A stretch of 64,000 nucleotides of DNA from Mycolicibacterium sp. TUM20985 (lineage in GTDB: Bacteria > Actinomycetota > Actinomycetes > Mycobacteriales > Mycobacteriaceae), in assembly GCF_030295745.1 (NCBI RefSeq), contig NZ_AP027291.1:3906001-3970000 (forward strand), written 5' to 3'. Position numbers and translations under genes: made by a program. Numbering within the stretch: the stretch's first letter is position 1; the number at the start of each line of letters is the position of its first letter. The notes beneath the pieces are model-generated. The model did no database searches. It was not told where the DNA came from and was given only the letters and a program-made list of their open reading frames with translations. Below are positions 42,596-51,564 of this stretch, in pieces.

Positions 42596-43008
42596 GACGG
42601 GGCCCCTACCGCGGTGACGCGCACCGGCGTGAAGCGGCGGCGGGCGATCCGCCATCCGGCTTCGGTGCGGACGATCTCGTCGTCGTAGAAGCCGACGGCA
42701 TTGACGCCGGAGTCCCCGTCGCCGAACATGATCAGGCCGTCGACGTAGGAGCGGGCCTCGGCGGAGTCGCCGGCTACCGCGACGACCTGATTGGTCAGCC
42801 GGTGCATGGTGTGACCGGCCATCGCGTGCGAGGTCTCCATGAACTCGGTGACGGCGTCGACGCCGTGCCACGTGCCGATCTCGCCGTAGTCCAGCTCGCA
42901 GTCGTCGGTGAAGGCCGTACGGAACAGCCCCCAGTCGCGGCGGTCGATTCCGGTGGCGTAGCGGAGCAGGACGTCCGAGATGTCCTGGCGATCCTCGCGT
43001 TCGGTCAC
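42592..43008 (-). CDS. SnoaL-like/NTF2-fold protein
   Basis: A 138-residue cone-shaped alpha+beta-barrel protein (EDRQDISDVLLRYATGIDRRDWGLFRTAFTDDCELDY) of the SnoaL_4 class, which includes hydratases, isomerases and dehydratases. The GTG at 43008 overlaps the ADH stop by GTGA and has AGGAG upstream. Its position between ADH and SDR suggests it acts on the same intermediate. Confidence 0.9.
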   Translation of the reverse strand: MTEREDRQDISDVLLRYATGIDRRDWGLFRTAFTDDCELDYGEIGTWHGVDAVTEFMETSHAMAGHTMHRLTNQVVAVAGDSAEARSYVDGLIMFGDGDSGVNAVGFYDDEIVRTEAGWRIARRRFTPVRVTAVGAPS

Positions 43009-44084
43009 GACAAGTCTCCTCTGCGTCCCGGCGCCCCGTCGACACCGGCGTTCGGGTGGACGATGATCCGCGGTGGGCCCTCGGATCGTCGAGCTCGTTC
43101 GATTGCGTCGGGCACGGCGTCGAGGGTGATCACCTGCCCGACGCTGGGCATCGGATCAAGGCGGCCCGCGACGATCGCGTCGAGCGTGCCGTACCAGTCT
43201 TGGGGCATGGGTCCTCCGCCAAACTGAATGGTCACCCCCTGTCGCGTCGCAGTGGTGATCTCGAGGGTGTCACCGGTGTACCAGCCACCGGCACAATAGA
43301 TTCTGGTCGCCATGTCGGCGGAGGAGACGATGTGCTGAATCAGCCCTGCGGCGCCGACGCATTCGAAGATGACGCAGGCGCCCCAGAGGTTGCGCTCGGC
43401 ACGGACGTCGCGCCAGACGTCGATGGGAGACCTCTCGGCGGGATCGACCACGATGTGTGCGCCGAAGCCACGGGCGAGTTCGCGGCGTTCGGCTTGGTAG
43501 TCCGAGACGATGATCGGTTCGATACCCCGACTGGCCAGGGCGGCCACCGCCGAGAGCCCGATCGCGCCCGCCCCGAAGACGATCGGGATCTCGCCAATGG
43601 CGATGTCGGCGGAACGGACGTAGAACTCGCCGACCGCGAAGGCGTCCACCAGAGCCACGGCGTCACTGGAGACGCCGCTCCCCACGGCCCTGGCAAGCAC
43701 CTCGGCCACCACCACCAATTCGCCGAAGCTGCCCTGGCATTCGGGATGTTGTCCGATGATCCGCGAGCCGTCTGCCCCACCGTTGACCAAGCGGATGGGA
43801 ATGGACGTCGCGCGGCTACCGAGCGCGATTTGCTGCATGCAGCCAGGCCCGTAGCCGACGACCTCGCCGACGAACTCGTGCCCGAGCACGATGTCGCGAT
43901 CCGGGTCGTACAGCGAGCGGCCGGTGGGATCGTCGATCGCGAGTTCGGGGTGGTCCATGAAGTGCACGTCCGACGCACAGATCGCGGTGCTGAGCGTCTT
44001 CAACAGCAACTCGCCGTGACCGGGCACCGGATCGTCCGTCTCCCGGACCGTCAATTCGCCATTTCGCAGCACCACCGCACGCAT
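43005..44084 (-). CDS. Zinc-dependent alcohol dehydrogenase lacking the structural-zinc cysteines
   Basis: A 359-residue medium-chain dehydrogenase. The catalytic zinc ligands appear as Cys in AICASDVHF and His-Glu in GHEFVGEV. The nucleotide site is FGAGAIGLSA. The four-Cys structural zinc lobe is absent; that segment reads IPIRLVNGGADGSRIIG. First gene of the ADH-SnoaL-SDR operon, divergent from an IclR regulator. It likely starts catabolism of an alcohol or polyol. Confidence 0.9.
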   Translation of the reverse strand: MRAVVLRNGELTVRETDDPVPGHGELLLKTLSTAICASDVHFMDHPELAIDDPTGRSLYDPDRDIVLGHEFVGEVVGYGPGCMQQIALGSRATSIPIRLVNGGADGSRIIGQHPECQGSFGELVVVAEVLARAVGSGVSSDAVALVDAFAVGEFYVRSADIAIGEIPIVFGAGAIGLSAVAALASRGIEPIIVSDYQAERRELARGFGAHIVVDPAERSPIDVWRDVRAERNLWGACVIFECVGAAGLIQHIVSSADMATRIYCAGGWYTGDTLEITTATRQGVTIQFGGGPMPQDWYGTLDAIVAGRLDPMPSVGQVITLDAVPDAIERARRSEGPPRIIVHPNAGVDGAPGRRGDLS

Positions 44085-44110
44085 TCGAGCCGGCCCTTCT
44101 CTTGCACTTA

Positions 44111-44122
44111 TCGAATATTCGA
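44111..44122. promoter_or_regulatory. Palindrome TCGAATATTCGA and adjacent direct repeat
   Basis: A perfect 12-bp palindrome between the ADH gene (start 44084) and the IclR gene (start 44185). It is followed by a tandem 8-bp repeat ACTGTCGA ACTGTCGA (44128-44143). Likely operators for the IclR protein. Confidence 0.55.
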
Positions 44123-44184
44123 GAAAGACTGTCGAACTGTCGAGACCGATCGACGGTAAGCCCGGAAAGTCCTAGGAGTCAAGC

Positions 44185-45042
44185 ATTCGCGGTTCGACGT
44201 CGGCGCCCACCGAGAGGGTTCTCGACGTCCTAGAACTGCTCGGCCGTCCTGGGCGAGACCCCCTCCGATTCTCGGACGTCGCACGCGAACTGCATCTGAC
44301 TCAAGCGACCGCACACGCCATCCTCAAGACGATGTCCGATCGAGGCTGGATCAGTCGCGATCCCGTCGACAAGACCTTCGCACTGGGTCCGGCTCTGGCG
44401 GTCGTTGCACATCGGGCCGACGTCACGCGCTCGCTGGCCCACACGGCGCGGGCAGCCGCCAAGGAACTGTCGGCCGAGTTCGGCTTTCGCGCGTCCGTAC
44501 TGGAGCGGCATGGCGAGTCGCTGATCATCACCGCCCACGAAGGCGGACATCCGTCCGACCCCGGCGGCCGTCTGGGAGAACGCATTCCCTACGCGCCACC
44601 GTTCGGCGTGGCCTTCGCCGCGTGGGACAGTCCGGAGGGTCAGCTGGCGTGGATTCACCGCACCGCCGAGTCGAACCCCCCTCTCGCCAGGAACCTCTCA
44701 CTGTCCTTGGCCCGCACTCGCGAGCGCGGTTACGACGTCGATCTGACCACACCGGCCCTGGCCCAAACCGCCCAGTTGGTCGGTGCTCTACTCAGCGACG
44801 GGATGCCTGCCCACGTTCGTCGGATAATGGATCAGCTTCTGGTCGAGACGATGGTCGGCTTCACCGGTGACGACCGCGAGCTCGCCGAACGCCCGGTCGC
44901 GACGATCGCTGGACCCGTTCTCAATCAACACGGCTGTGTCGCAATGATTCTCGCCGTCCACCCCCTGCGGCCCCAAACGTCCGCGGAAATCGCCATCATT
45001 GGACGGCGAGTGACCGCGGCGGCCGCCGCCATCGCCGACTAG
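44185..45042 (+). CDS. IclR-family regulator with apparent ATT start codon
   Basis: A 285-residue regulator. The IclR winged HTH reads RVLDVLELLGRPGRDPLRFSD, then VARELHLTQATAHAILKTMSDRGWI. The effector domain follows. The reading frame is open back to a TAG at 44173, and between it and Met50 (44332) there is no ATG, GTG or TTG. AGGAG at 44174-44178 lies six bases before ATT 44185, so ATT is the likely start. Starting at 44332 would delete the recognition helix. It diverges from the ADH operon. Confidence 0.82.
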   Translation: MRGSTSAPTERVLDVLELLGRPGRDPLRFSDVARELHLTQATAHAILKTMSDRGWISRDPVDKTFALGPALAVVAHRADVTRSLAHTARAAAKELSAEFGFRASVLERHGESLIITAHEGGHPSDPGGRLGERIPYAPPFGVAFAAWDSPEGQLAWIHRTAESNPPLARNLSLSLARTRERGYDVDLTTPALAQTAQLVGALLSDGMPAHVRRIMDQLLVETMVGFTGDDRELAERPVATIAGPVLNQHGCVAMILAVHPLRPQTSAEIAIIGRRVTAAAAAIAD

Positions 45043-45722
45043 ACGGCTGAGGCTGGGTTCGCCTTGACCTGGTCGGCGGCGAATGTCGCTGCCTGCGCGG
45101 TCAATCCGGCCTCGACGTACTGACTGTGCGCGGCGCGGTCGTCACCCGGCGAGCACACGGGGTCGGCGCCGTTGCACAGGTCGATGGTCTTGGCGCCGTA
45201 CAGCGGGCTCAACGCGTTCAGCGAGCCACCGAAGCGATTCAAGGGGTTGCCGAATACGGCCACCGCGGCCACGTGATTGGCCACTTCGGGGGGCATCGGC
45301 TGACCCAAGCCGAACAGCGAGGCCGGGTCCCCCGTGATGCCGTCGATCACGGCCGCACCCTGCGAGTAACCACCGAGCACGATCTTCGTGCTGGGGCAGG
45401 ACGCCACCGTGGCCTGGACGTGCGCGCCGGCATCCTTGGCACCGGCCGTAGCCTGCATGAAGTCGTAGGACGCCGGGTAGTCGACGGCATAGGCACTGAC
45501 GGTCTTGCCCTTCAGGTCACCCTTGAGGGAGTCGATGAACGCCTGGCCTTCATGGCCGAATCCCGTCGGTTCGGCGGTGCCGCGGGCGAACACGACCTCG
45601 ACGTCCGAACAACCCGCTACGGCCGATGCGGCCGGTGTGCCGAGGCCGATCACGCCGGCGGCGATCAGACCGCCGGTGGCCATGCCAGCCAACAGCGCAT
45701 GTGTCTTCAACTGAACGGACAT
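45039..45722 (-). CDS. Secreted cutinase-family serine esterase
   Basis: A 227-residue exported alpha/beta hydrolase. Residues 1-34 are a Sec signal peptide ending PAASAVA. The mature part has CSDVEVVFARGT, nucleophile Ser in GGYSQGAAV, and Asp and His in DPVCSPGDDRAAHSQYV. Cysteines pair as in cutinases. Mycobacterial members hydrolyse lipid esters (culp proteins). The stop overlaps the IclR gene's end by 4 bp on the opposite strand. Confidence 0.94.
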   Translation of the reverse strand: MSVQLKTHALLAGMATGGLIAAGVIGLGTPAASAVAGCSDVEVVFARGTAEPTGFGHEGQAFIDSLKGDLKGKTVSAYAVDYPASYDFMQATAGAKDAGAHVQATVASCPSTKIVLGGYSQGAAVIDGITGDPASLFGLGQPMPPEVANHVAAVAVFGNPLNRFGGSLNALSPLYGAKTIDLCNGADPVCSPGDDRAAHSQYVEAGLTAQAATFAADQVKANPASAV

Positions 45723-45750
45723 GGGGTAGCTCCTCGGTTCTGCGGGTGGT

Positions 45751-45779
45751 GCGGTTACCTAGACGAACTCCGTAACCGC
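45751..45779 (-). terminator. Nested inverted repeat between methyltransferase and cutinase genes
   Basis: GCGGTTAC pairs with GTAACCGC across 13 bases, flanked by outer GGTGGT/ACCACC arms. It lies downstream of the methyltransferase gene (ends 45841) and upstream of the cutinase start (45722). It may terminate the former or regulate the latter. Confidence 0.45.
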
Positions 45780-45840
45780 CGAATCAATTCCACACCACCG
45801 AAGGTCCGAGGGACATGGACACTAGCCCCCAGATCGATGC

Positions 45841-46659
45841 TCAACGCTTGGTCGCGAGCACGACGAGATACTCCCAATCCATGGCCGACGATCCCGCGAG
45901 TGCCTCGTCGGCGAGGCGGGCGAGGTCGGCGTCCAGGGCCGCGATCCGCGCCTCGTCGCCATCGAGTCCGCGGTAGGCCGCGATCGTCGGACCGTAGTTC
46001 GCCTTGAAGTAGTCGCGGAACGTCGCACCGTCGGCGAACATACCGACCGGCAAGCGGTGGCGTTCTGTCACGATGTCGGTGACGCGATCGCCCAGCAGCT
46101 CCCGAACGTGATCTTCGTTGCCCCACAGGGGTGGTGATGACACCCCGGCCGGTGGCGGAGCGACGTAGGGCTTCATCGCGGCGAACAGCTTGCCGATGAA
46201 TCCCTCTGGCGTCCAACTCAGCAGCCCTATCGCACCACCGGGTCGGCACACCCGGGTCAACTCCTCGGCCGCCTGCTGGTGATGCGGCGCGAACATCACC
46301 CCGATGCACGACAGCACCCCGTCGAATTCCCCGTCGCGGAAGGGCAGCGCCTCGGCATTGGCCTCGCGCCACTCGAGCTCGACTCCCTTCTGGGCGGCGG
46401 TGGCGCGCCCCTGCTCCAGCAGCCGCGGACACAGATCGCTCGCGATGACCGTTGCCCCGACCTTCGCCGCGGCGATCGCGGCGTTGCCCGTTCCCGCCGC
46501 CACGTCGAGTACCCGGTCCCCGCGGCCCACGCCCACCGCCGCGACCAATGTCGGCCCCAGCGGGGCAACTAGCCCTTCCGCAATCGCGCGATAGTCACCC
46601 AGCGCCCACAGCGCACGGTGTTTGGCTTCCAGTTCTCGATCCTGGACTACGGCAGTCAT
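45841..46659 (-). CDS. Class I SAM-dependent methyltransferase
   Basis: A 272-residue methyltransferase of the UbiE/Methyltransf_11 type. The SAM site is RVLDVAAGTGNAAIAAA, followed by acidic IASDLCP and ANAEALPF. The C-terminal half could bind a small or lipid substrate; identity is unknown. ATG 46659 is preferred (AAGGA at good spacing); ATG 46662 is adjacent. It diverges from the HxlR gene, which may control it. Confidence 0.9.
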   Translation of the reverse strand: MTAVVQDRELEAKHRALWALGDYRAIAEGLVAPLGPTLVAAVGVGRGDRVLDVAAGTGNAAIAAAKVGATVIASDLCPRLLEQGRATAAQKGVELEWREANAEALPFRDGEFDGVLSCIGVMFAPHHQQAAEELTRVCRPGGAIGLLSWTPEGFIGKLFAAMKPYVAPPPAGVSSPPLWGNEDHVRELLGDRVTDIVTERHRLPVGMFADGATFRDYFKANYGPTIAAYRGLDGDEARIAALDADLARLADEALAGSSAMDWEYLVVLATKR

Positions 46660-46795
46660 CATCGATCCTTCCCTTCTGGTGAGGGACATGGTCGCTTGGA
46701 AGGATCTGCTCGAACTAGTGACGGATCTGTACCACCCTGGTTCGATGGTCCTCACGGCTTCTGCGTCGCCGATCGAGAGGCAGAGGAGAAACGAC

Positions 46796-47485
46796 GTGTC
46801 CGGATACGGCCAGTTCTGCCCCATGTCGAAGGCAATGGAACTGCTCGACGAACGGTGGACCCTGCTCGTCGTGCGTGAATTGCTTCTCGGCAGTTGCCAT
46901 TTCAACGAGCTGCGGCGTGGCGTGCCGCGAATGTCACCTGCTCTGTTGTCCAAACGCCTCAAGTCGCTCACCCGCGCCGGAGTCGTCGAGCGCGTCGAGA
47001 TCGATGGTCGCACCTCCTATTCGCTGACCCCGTGCGGCCGGGAACTCGGCGAGGTCGTCGATGCGCTGGGGCGCTGGGGTGTGCGCTGGATCAGCGAACT
47101 CGGCGAAGCCGACCTCGACCCTCACCTGTTGATGTGGGACATCCACCGCACCGTGCCCGCCGGCGAGTGGCCCCTCACGAGAACCACGGTCGCCTTTCAC
47201 TTCGACGGAACGGCAATCAGGGCGTCGCGCTGGTGGCTGGTGGTAGCCGACGGTCAGGCCGACGTCTGCAACTCCGACCCCGGTTACGAGGTGAGCGGCA
47301 CGGTGGAGACCACTCTGCTGACGCTGACCCGGATCTGGCGCGGCGACCTCGGTTGGTCACACGCGCTACTCGACGGCAGCGTGTCCGTGTCCGGGCCGGC
47401 TGAGGTGCGCCGCGCCATCCCCACGTGGATCGGCCAGGGCAGCAAGGCGGCGGTGCCGCGACCGGCGGCCCCGTCGGGCCGCTAG
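46796..47485 (+). CDS. HxlR-family regulator with SCP2-like C-terminus
   Basis: A 229-residue protein. The HxlR winged helix occupies residues 1-110 (FCPMSKAMELLDERWTLLVVRELLLG; MSPALLSKRLKSLTRAGVVER). The C-terminal 110 residues (TTVAFHFDGTAIRASRWWLV...) resemble the SCP2 sterol-carrier-like domain found in this actinobacterial subgroup. A Cys near residue 9 is typical of redox-sensing HxlR members. GTG 46796 has GGAGA upstream. It diverges from the methyltransferase gene. Confidence 0.88.
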   Translation: MSGYGQFCPMSKAMELLDERWTLLVVRELLLGSCHFNELRRGVPRMSPALLSKRLKSLTRAGVVERVEIDGRTSYSLTPCGRELGEVVDALGRWGVRWISELGEADLDPHLLMWDIHRTVPAGEWPLTRTTVAFHFDGTAIRASRWWLVVADGQADVCNSDPGYEVSGTVETTLLTLTRIWRGDLGWSHALLDGSVSVSGPAEVRRAIPTWIGQGSKAAVPRPAAPSGR

Positions 47486-48831
47486 GCCTGGTACTCCTTG
47501 CACGCGGCAGCTCCCTCGATCACTCCCTCGCGGAACGCCCGGACTCTGGCGAAGCCGGCACCCTGTCGATCCACGTCTCCCGAACCGCGGAACACCAGCA
47601 ACGCCTTGATGCCCTCGTCGAGGTCACCGGGCGAGATGTGGAACGTGCTGGTCTGCGGGCGGTTGTAGAGCAGGACACTGGCCGTGTAGGAACCGGCGAA
47701 GCAGTCTCCCCGCAGGGTCGAGGTCTTCTCATCGGAGTCGTCGCCCAACCGGGTCAGCGCCGCCAGGCCGTACTGGGTGGCGAGCAACGTGGCGACGGCG
47801 TAGTCACCACCCTGCCGGTACACCGTCGGCATGGTGTCGACGTTGTCCCAGCCGATGTAATCGGCTGGGATGCAATAGAACAGCACGTAACCTTCGGCCG
47901 ACTGGTCACCGCAATTGGGCGGGCTCGACGGGTCGAACGGCTCGAGCCCCCGCACCGGCTGCCACTGCCGACCCTCGGTGATCTCCGGGTAGACCTGCGT
48001 CCAGTAGTCCTCGAGGTCGTACGGCACGCCATTGACGATGGAGTCGTAGGGCGCGTCGCCACCGCTGGCGGCGTCCTCCTCGTCGTTGAACGGAAGCTCG
48101 AGGACCATCGGGTCGTCGTCGCGATAGTCCTTGCACCTGCCTATGCCGTTGTCGAAGCCGTCCTGGAAGGCGCCCACGCGGTCGAAGCCGCTGCCGTGGG
48201 CCGACGGGTCGATGTTGCTGGTGCCTGGCGTGTCCCGCAACTCGAGGATGCCGGCGAGGGCCGAGTCGAGGTTGGCACTGTTCACGTCGAAGACCTGGTC
48301 GTCCTGCGCGTGCTTGGACCACGCCCCGGCGAAGCAGTCCGCCTGCAGCTCCTTGGTCACGGTGCGGGCGGTGAAGTTGGAACGGGCTTGAACGGCATGC
48401 CCCCACTCGTGGGCGAGGACGACCGGAATGACGAAGTCGCCGAAACGCTTTCGAAGATCGGGCAGCAGACCCTCGGCGTCCCACGCCACGACATCCTCGG
48501 TGGAGCAGTAGAACGCATTGCCGGAGATCTCGCTCGCGTCCGTCGCGCACGGCGGAAGATCGCCCGATGACGGGGTCACCGCGTAGAACCCACCCGCGAC
48601 GGGTTCGTAGTCCTTGCCGTAGAGGTCGGGGAACTGCTTGCCCCAGAACTCCTGTAGGTTGGCGATGGCCTTTACGGCCAGGTCGTTGACCTCCCCCGAC
48701 GCGTCACCCCGCACCTCGATCTTGCTGGTGTCGGGCCCGTACGCCGCGCTGCTGGGGGCCGTCGGCGTACCGCCGCCGCCACACCCGGCGACCAGGAGGA
48801 CCGCAGCAAAGATCCCAACCGTTTTGATCAT
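47482..48831 (-). CDS. Neutral zinc metallopeptidase lipoprotein with internal duplication
   Basis: A 449-residue lipoprotein (lipobox LLVAGC, Cys17). Half one has the zinc motif HEWGH at 141-145 and the third-ligand region ELQADCFAGAW near 161-171. It ends GFDRVGAFQDGFDNGIGRCKDY (215-236). Half two repeats the layout without the catalytic motif: ATQYGLA at 351-357, TLRGDCFAG at 372-380 and GFARVRAFREGVIEGAAACKEY (427-448). So the protein appears to be a tandem duplicate with one active and one degenerate domain. Its 3' end overlaps the HxlR gene by 4 bp. Confidence 0.9.
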   Translation of the reverse strand: MIKTVGIFAAVLLVAGCGGGGTPTAPSSAAYGPDTSKIEVRGDASGEVNDLAVKAIANLQEFWGKQFPDLYGKDYEPVAGGFYAVTPSSGDLPPCATDASEISGNAFYCSTEDVVAWDAEGLLPDLRKRFGDFVIPVVLAHEWGHAVQARSNFTARTVTKELQADCFAGAWSKHAQDDQVFDVNSANLDSALAGILELRDTPGTSNIDPSAHGSGFDRVGAFQDGFDNGIGRCKDYRDDDPMVLELPFNDEEDAASGGDAPYDSIVNGVPYDLEDYWTQVYPEITEGRQWQPVRGLEPFDPSSPPNCGDQSAEGYVLFYCIPADYIGWDNVDTMPTVYRQGGDYAVATLLATQYGLAALTRLGDDSDEKTSTLRGDCFAGSYTASVLLYNRPQTSTFHISPGDLDEGIKALLVFRGSGDVDRQGAGFARVRAFREGVIEGAAACKEYQA

Positions 48832-48878
48832 GAAAAAACATTAGCGGGAGGCGGTCGATGGGGGAACCCCAGCGCTCA

Positions 48879-50614
48879 TCAGTCCAGCAGTCGCCGCGAC
48901 ACGTTGGTGGTGACGAGATCGAGCAACTCATCCGCACGCCCCGCCATGATCGTTCGGATCGCGTACAACGAGAAGCCCTTGGCCTGCTCGGCACTGATGG
49001 CCGGCGGGATCGACAACTCCTGTCGGGCCGTCACCACGTCGACGATCGCCGGCCCGTCATGGGCGAAGGCGTCGGTCAGCGCCTGCTCCAGTTCGCCAGG
49101 GTGCTCGACGCGTCGACCGAACGCACCGAGCGCACGGCCGACGGCGGCGAAATCTGGATTGACGAGCTCGGTGCCGAAGTTCACGATGCCGGCGGCCTTC
49201 ATCTCCAGCTCCACGAAGTTCAGCGACGAGTTGTTGAAGACGATCACCTTGACCGGCAACCCGTTCTGCAGCAGCGTGATCAGCTCGCCGAACAGCATGG
49301 TCAGGCCGCCGTCGCCGGCGAGGGCGACTACCTGCCGGCCGGGGAAGGCCGTCTGCGCGCCGATCGCATGGGGCAACGCGCATGCCATGGTGCCGTGGTT
49401 GAACGAACCGATCAGCCTGCGCCTGCCGTTCATGCGCAGGTACCTGGCCGCCCATACCACCGGGGAGCCGACGTCGACGGTGAACACCGCGTCGTCGGAG
49501 GCCAGTCGGTCAGCAAGTCCCGCAACGTATTCCGGGCGAATGGGAGTGCGGTCGCGGTCGTTGACGGCCAAGCCGTCCATCGTCTTACGGGTCTTGGCGT
49601 AGTGGCGCAGCGAGCGGTCGAGGTGGTCGCGCGACGACTTTTGCGTCAGCAGGGGTTGCAGCGCGGCCAGGGTGTCTGCGACGGTGCCCACCAGCCCGAG
49701 GTCGATTGGCGTGCGACGACCCAGGTTTCGGCCGCGGACGTCCACCTGGATGATGCGGGCCTGCTCCGGATAGAACTGCTGATAGGGAAAGTCGGTGCCC
49801 AGCATCAGCAGGGTGTCCGATTCCTTGATGGCCTTGTAGCCGGAGCTGAATCCGAGCAAACCGGTCATGCCGACGTCGTACGGGTTGTCGTACTCGATGA
49901 ACTCCTTGCCGCGCAACGCGTGCACGACGGGCGCGTTGAGCGTGCCCGCCAGGCGGATCAGCTCGTCGTGCGCGCCCTCGACCCCGGCGCCGCCGAGGAT
50001 GGTGACGCGCTCACCGGCGTTGAGGATCTCGGCCGCCTGGCGCAGGCTCACGTCGTCGGGCCGGACGACGGACCGCGTAGGCAGCATCGGCTTGGTGAGC
50101 CAACCGGACTCCACCGCGTGCGAAGGAAGATCTCGCCAGGCACGACGACCACGGCGACGCCGCGCTCCTCGATCGCGGCTCGCATCGCCATCTCGATGAT
50201 GCGCGGCGCCATCTCCGGGGTGCTGACCAGTTCGCAGTAGACGCTGCATTCGGCGAAGAGGTCCTGCGGGTGGGTCTCCTGAAAGTATTCCGAGCCGATT
50301 TCACTTCGCGGGATGTGCGCGGCGATGGCCAGCACCGGCACGCGGGAGCGCTGGGCGTCGAAGAGCCCGTTGATCAGATGCAGGTTGCCGGGCCCGCAGC
50401 TGCCCGCGCAGACGGCCAGCTGTCCAGTGAGCGCAGCATCGGCGGCCGCGGCGAACGCCGCCGTCTCCTCGTGCCGGACGTGTTCCCACGTGACCTCGTC
50501 CGAGCGGCGGATGGCGTCGGTGAAACCGTTGAGGCTGTCACCGGGCAGCCCATAGACGCGGCGCACCCCGCTGCGCGTCAGCGCGGCGATGATCTGCGTT
50601 GCGATGGTAGCCAT
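48879..50614 (-). pseudogene. Thiamine-pyrophosphate-requiring enzyme (pyruvate oxidase/acetolactate synthase family), single-base frameshift
   Basis: Together the two frames encode a normal TPP enzyme of about 578 residues. Frame one (from ATG 50614) has GLPGDSLNGFTDAI, the catalytic Glu in VRHEETAAF and ends its family match at VVVVPGEIFL. Frame two continues SHAVESGWLTKPML and carries the ThDP motif GDGGLTMLFGE...VFNNSSLN. The break is near 50122-50126; adding one base restores frame as GEIFL-x-HAVESGW. As sequenced the product would stop at 50048. It is either a true inactivating deletion or a sequencing error. Relatives are PoxB/YdaP-like pyruvate oxidases. Confidence 0.8.
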
Positions 50615-50634
50615 TGGGCGACCCCTCCCTCTTC

Positions 50635-50687
50635 GTGATTTCGGCGCGCAAACGTTCGCGTGGCGACTGTTTCCGCGCCGAAATCAC
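50635..50687 (-). terminator. 14-bp inverted repeat (GTGATTTCGGCGCG ... CGCGCCGAAATCAC)
   Basis: Perfect 14-bp arms around a 25-base loop, in the 85-bp gap between the SDR gene end (50700) and the TPP enzyme start. It could terminate the SDR transcript. The TTTCGGCGCG core looks like a dispersed mycobacterial palindrome. Confidence 0.6.
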
Positions 50688-50699
50688 CCTATCGGGAGG

Positions 50700-51467
50700 C
50701 TACTTCGGGGCGAAGCGCTGACCGGCGTCGAGGCGGATGCACTGGCCGTTGAGCATCGGGTTGTCCACGATCGCCAGCGCCAACTTGGCGTACTCCTCCG
50801 GCTTGCCGAGTCGCTTCGGGAACGCCGCGTCCTTGGTCAGCGCGCTGGCGAACTCGTCGGGGATGCCCTTGGTGAGGCCGGTGGCGAACAGGCTCGGGGC
50901 GATGGCCAGCACCCGGATGCCGAGGCTGCCGAGATCGCGCGCCATGGTCAGGCACATCCCGGCGATCGCCGCCTTGGACGCGGTGTAGGCCACCTGCCCG
51001 ATCTGACCCTCGAACGCGGCGATCGACGCGGTGTTGATGATGACACCGCGCTCCTCGGCCTCGTCATCGACCGGTTCCTGCTTGCTCATCTGCCACGCGG
51101 CCAGGCGGCTGATGTTGAACGTGCCGATCAGGTTCAGGTCGACGCTCGCGCGGAACGACTCGAGAGGATGCGGGCCGTTCTTGCTGATCGTGCGCTCGCC
51201 GATGCCGCCGCCCGCGGTGGTGACGATGACGTGCAGCCCACCGAGCCCGTCGATCGCCTGCTGCAGGACGCTCTCGGTGCCCGCGAAGTCGGTGACGTCG
51301 ACTTCGTGAAAGGTCGCACCGATCCCGGCGGCGACGTCCCTGCCCTCGGATTGCGGCCGGTCGAGGATCGCCACGCTTGCCCCGCGTGCGGCGAGCGCCT
51401 CCGCGGTGGCTCGTCCGAATCCGGATGCACCACCCACGATGATCGCCTTCTTGCCCGAGATCTCCAT
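50700..51467 (-). CDS. SDR, type II 3-hydroxyacyl-CoA dehydrogenase-like
   Basis: A 255-residue SDR resembling the HSD10/3-hydroxyacyl-CoA dehydrogenase type II group (remembered Rv1144). The cofactor loop is VGGASGFGRATAEAL, Asp in ILDRPQSEG favours NAD, the catalytic Ser is in NTASIAAFEGQIGQ and Tyr-Lys is in YTASKAA. It probably oxidises 3-hydroxyacyl-CoA in fatty acid or branched-chain degradation. It is transcribed toward the TPP enzyme gene, with a hairpin between them. Confidence 0.9.
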   Translation of the reverse strand: MEISGKKAIIVGGASGFGRATAEALAARGASVAILDRPQSEGRDVAAGIGATFHEVDVTDFAGTESVLQQAIDGLGGLHVIVTTAGGGIGERTISKNGPHPLESFRASVDLNLIGTFNISRLAAWQMSKQEPVDDEAEERGVIINTASIAAFEGQIGQVAYTASKAAIAGMCLTMARDLGSLGIRVLAIAPSLFATGLTKGIPDEFASALTKDAAFPKRLGKPEEYAKLALAIVDNPMLNGQCIRLDAGQRFAPK

Positions 51468-51564
51468 TAGCTCCCTTTCCAGATCGAGGTCGAACTGTAA
51501 AGCAACCTAACCGACGTCATCGTCCCGTAAGCCCTTCGGGTGGCGAAGTGGGTACCGTGGCGTC

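Noticed and set aside
50115..50130. Programmed frameshift in the TPP enzyme
   Set aside because: No slippery heptamer or stimulatory structure is evident; a single-base deletion or error is simpler.
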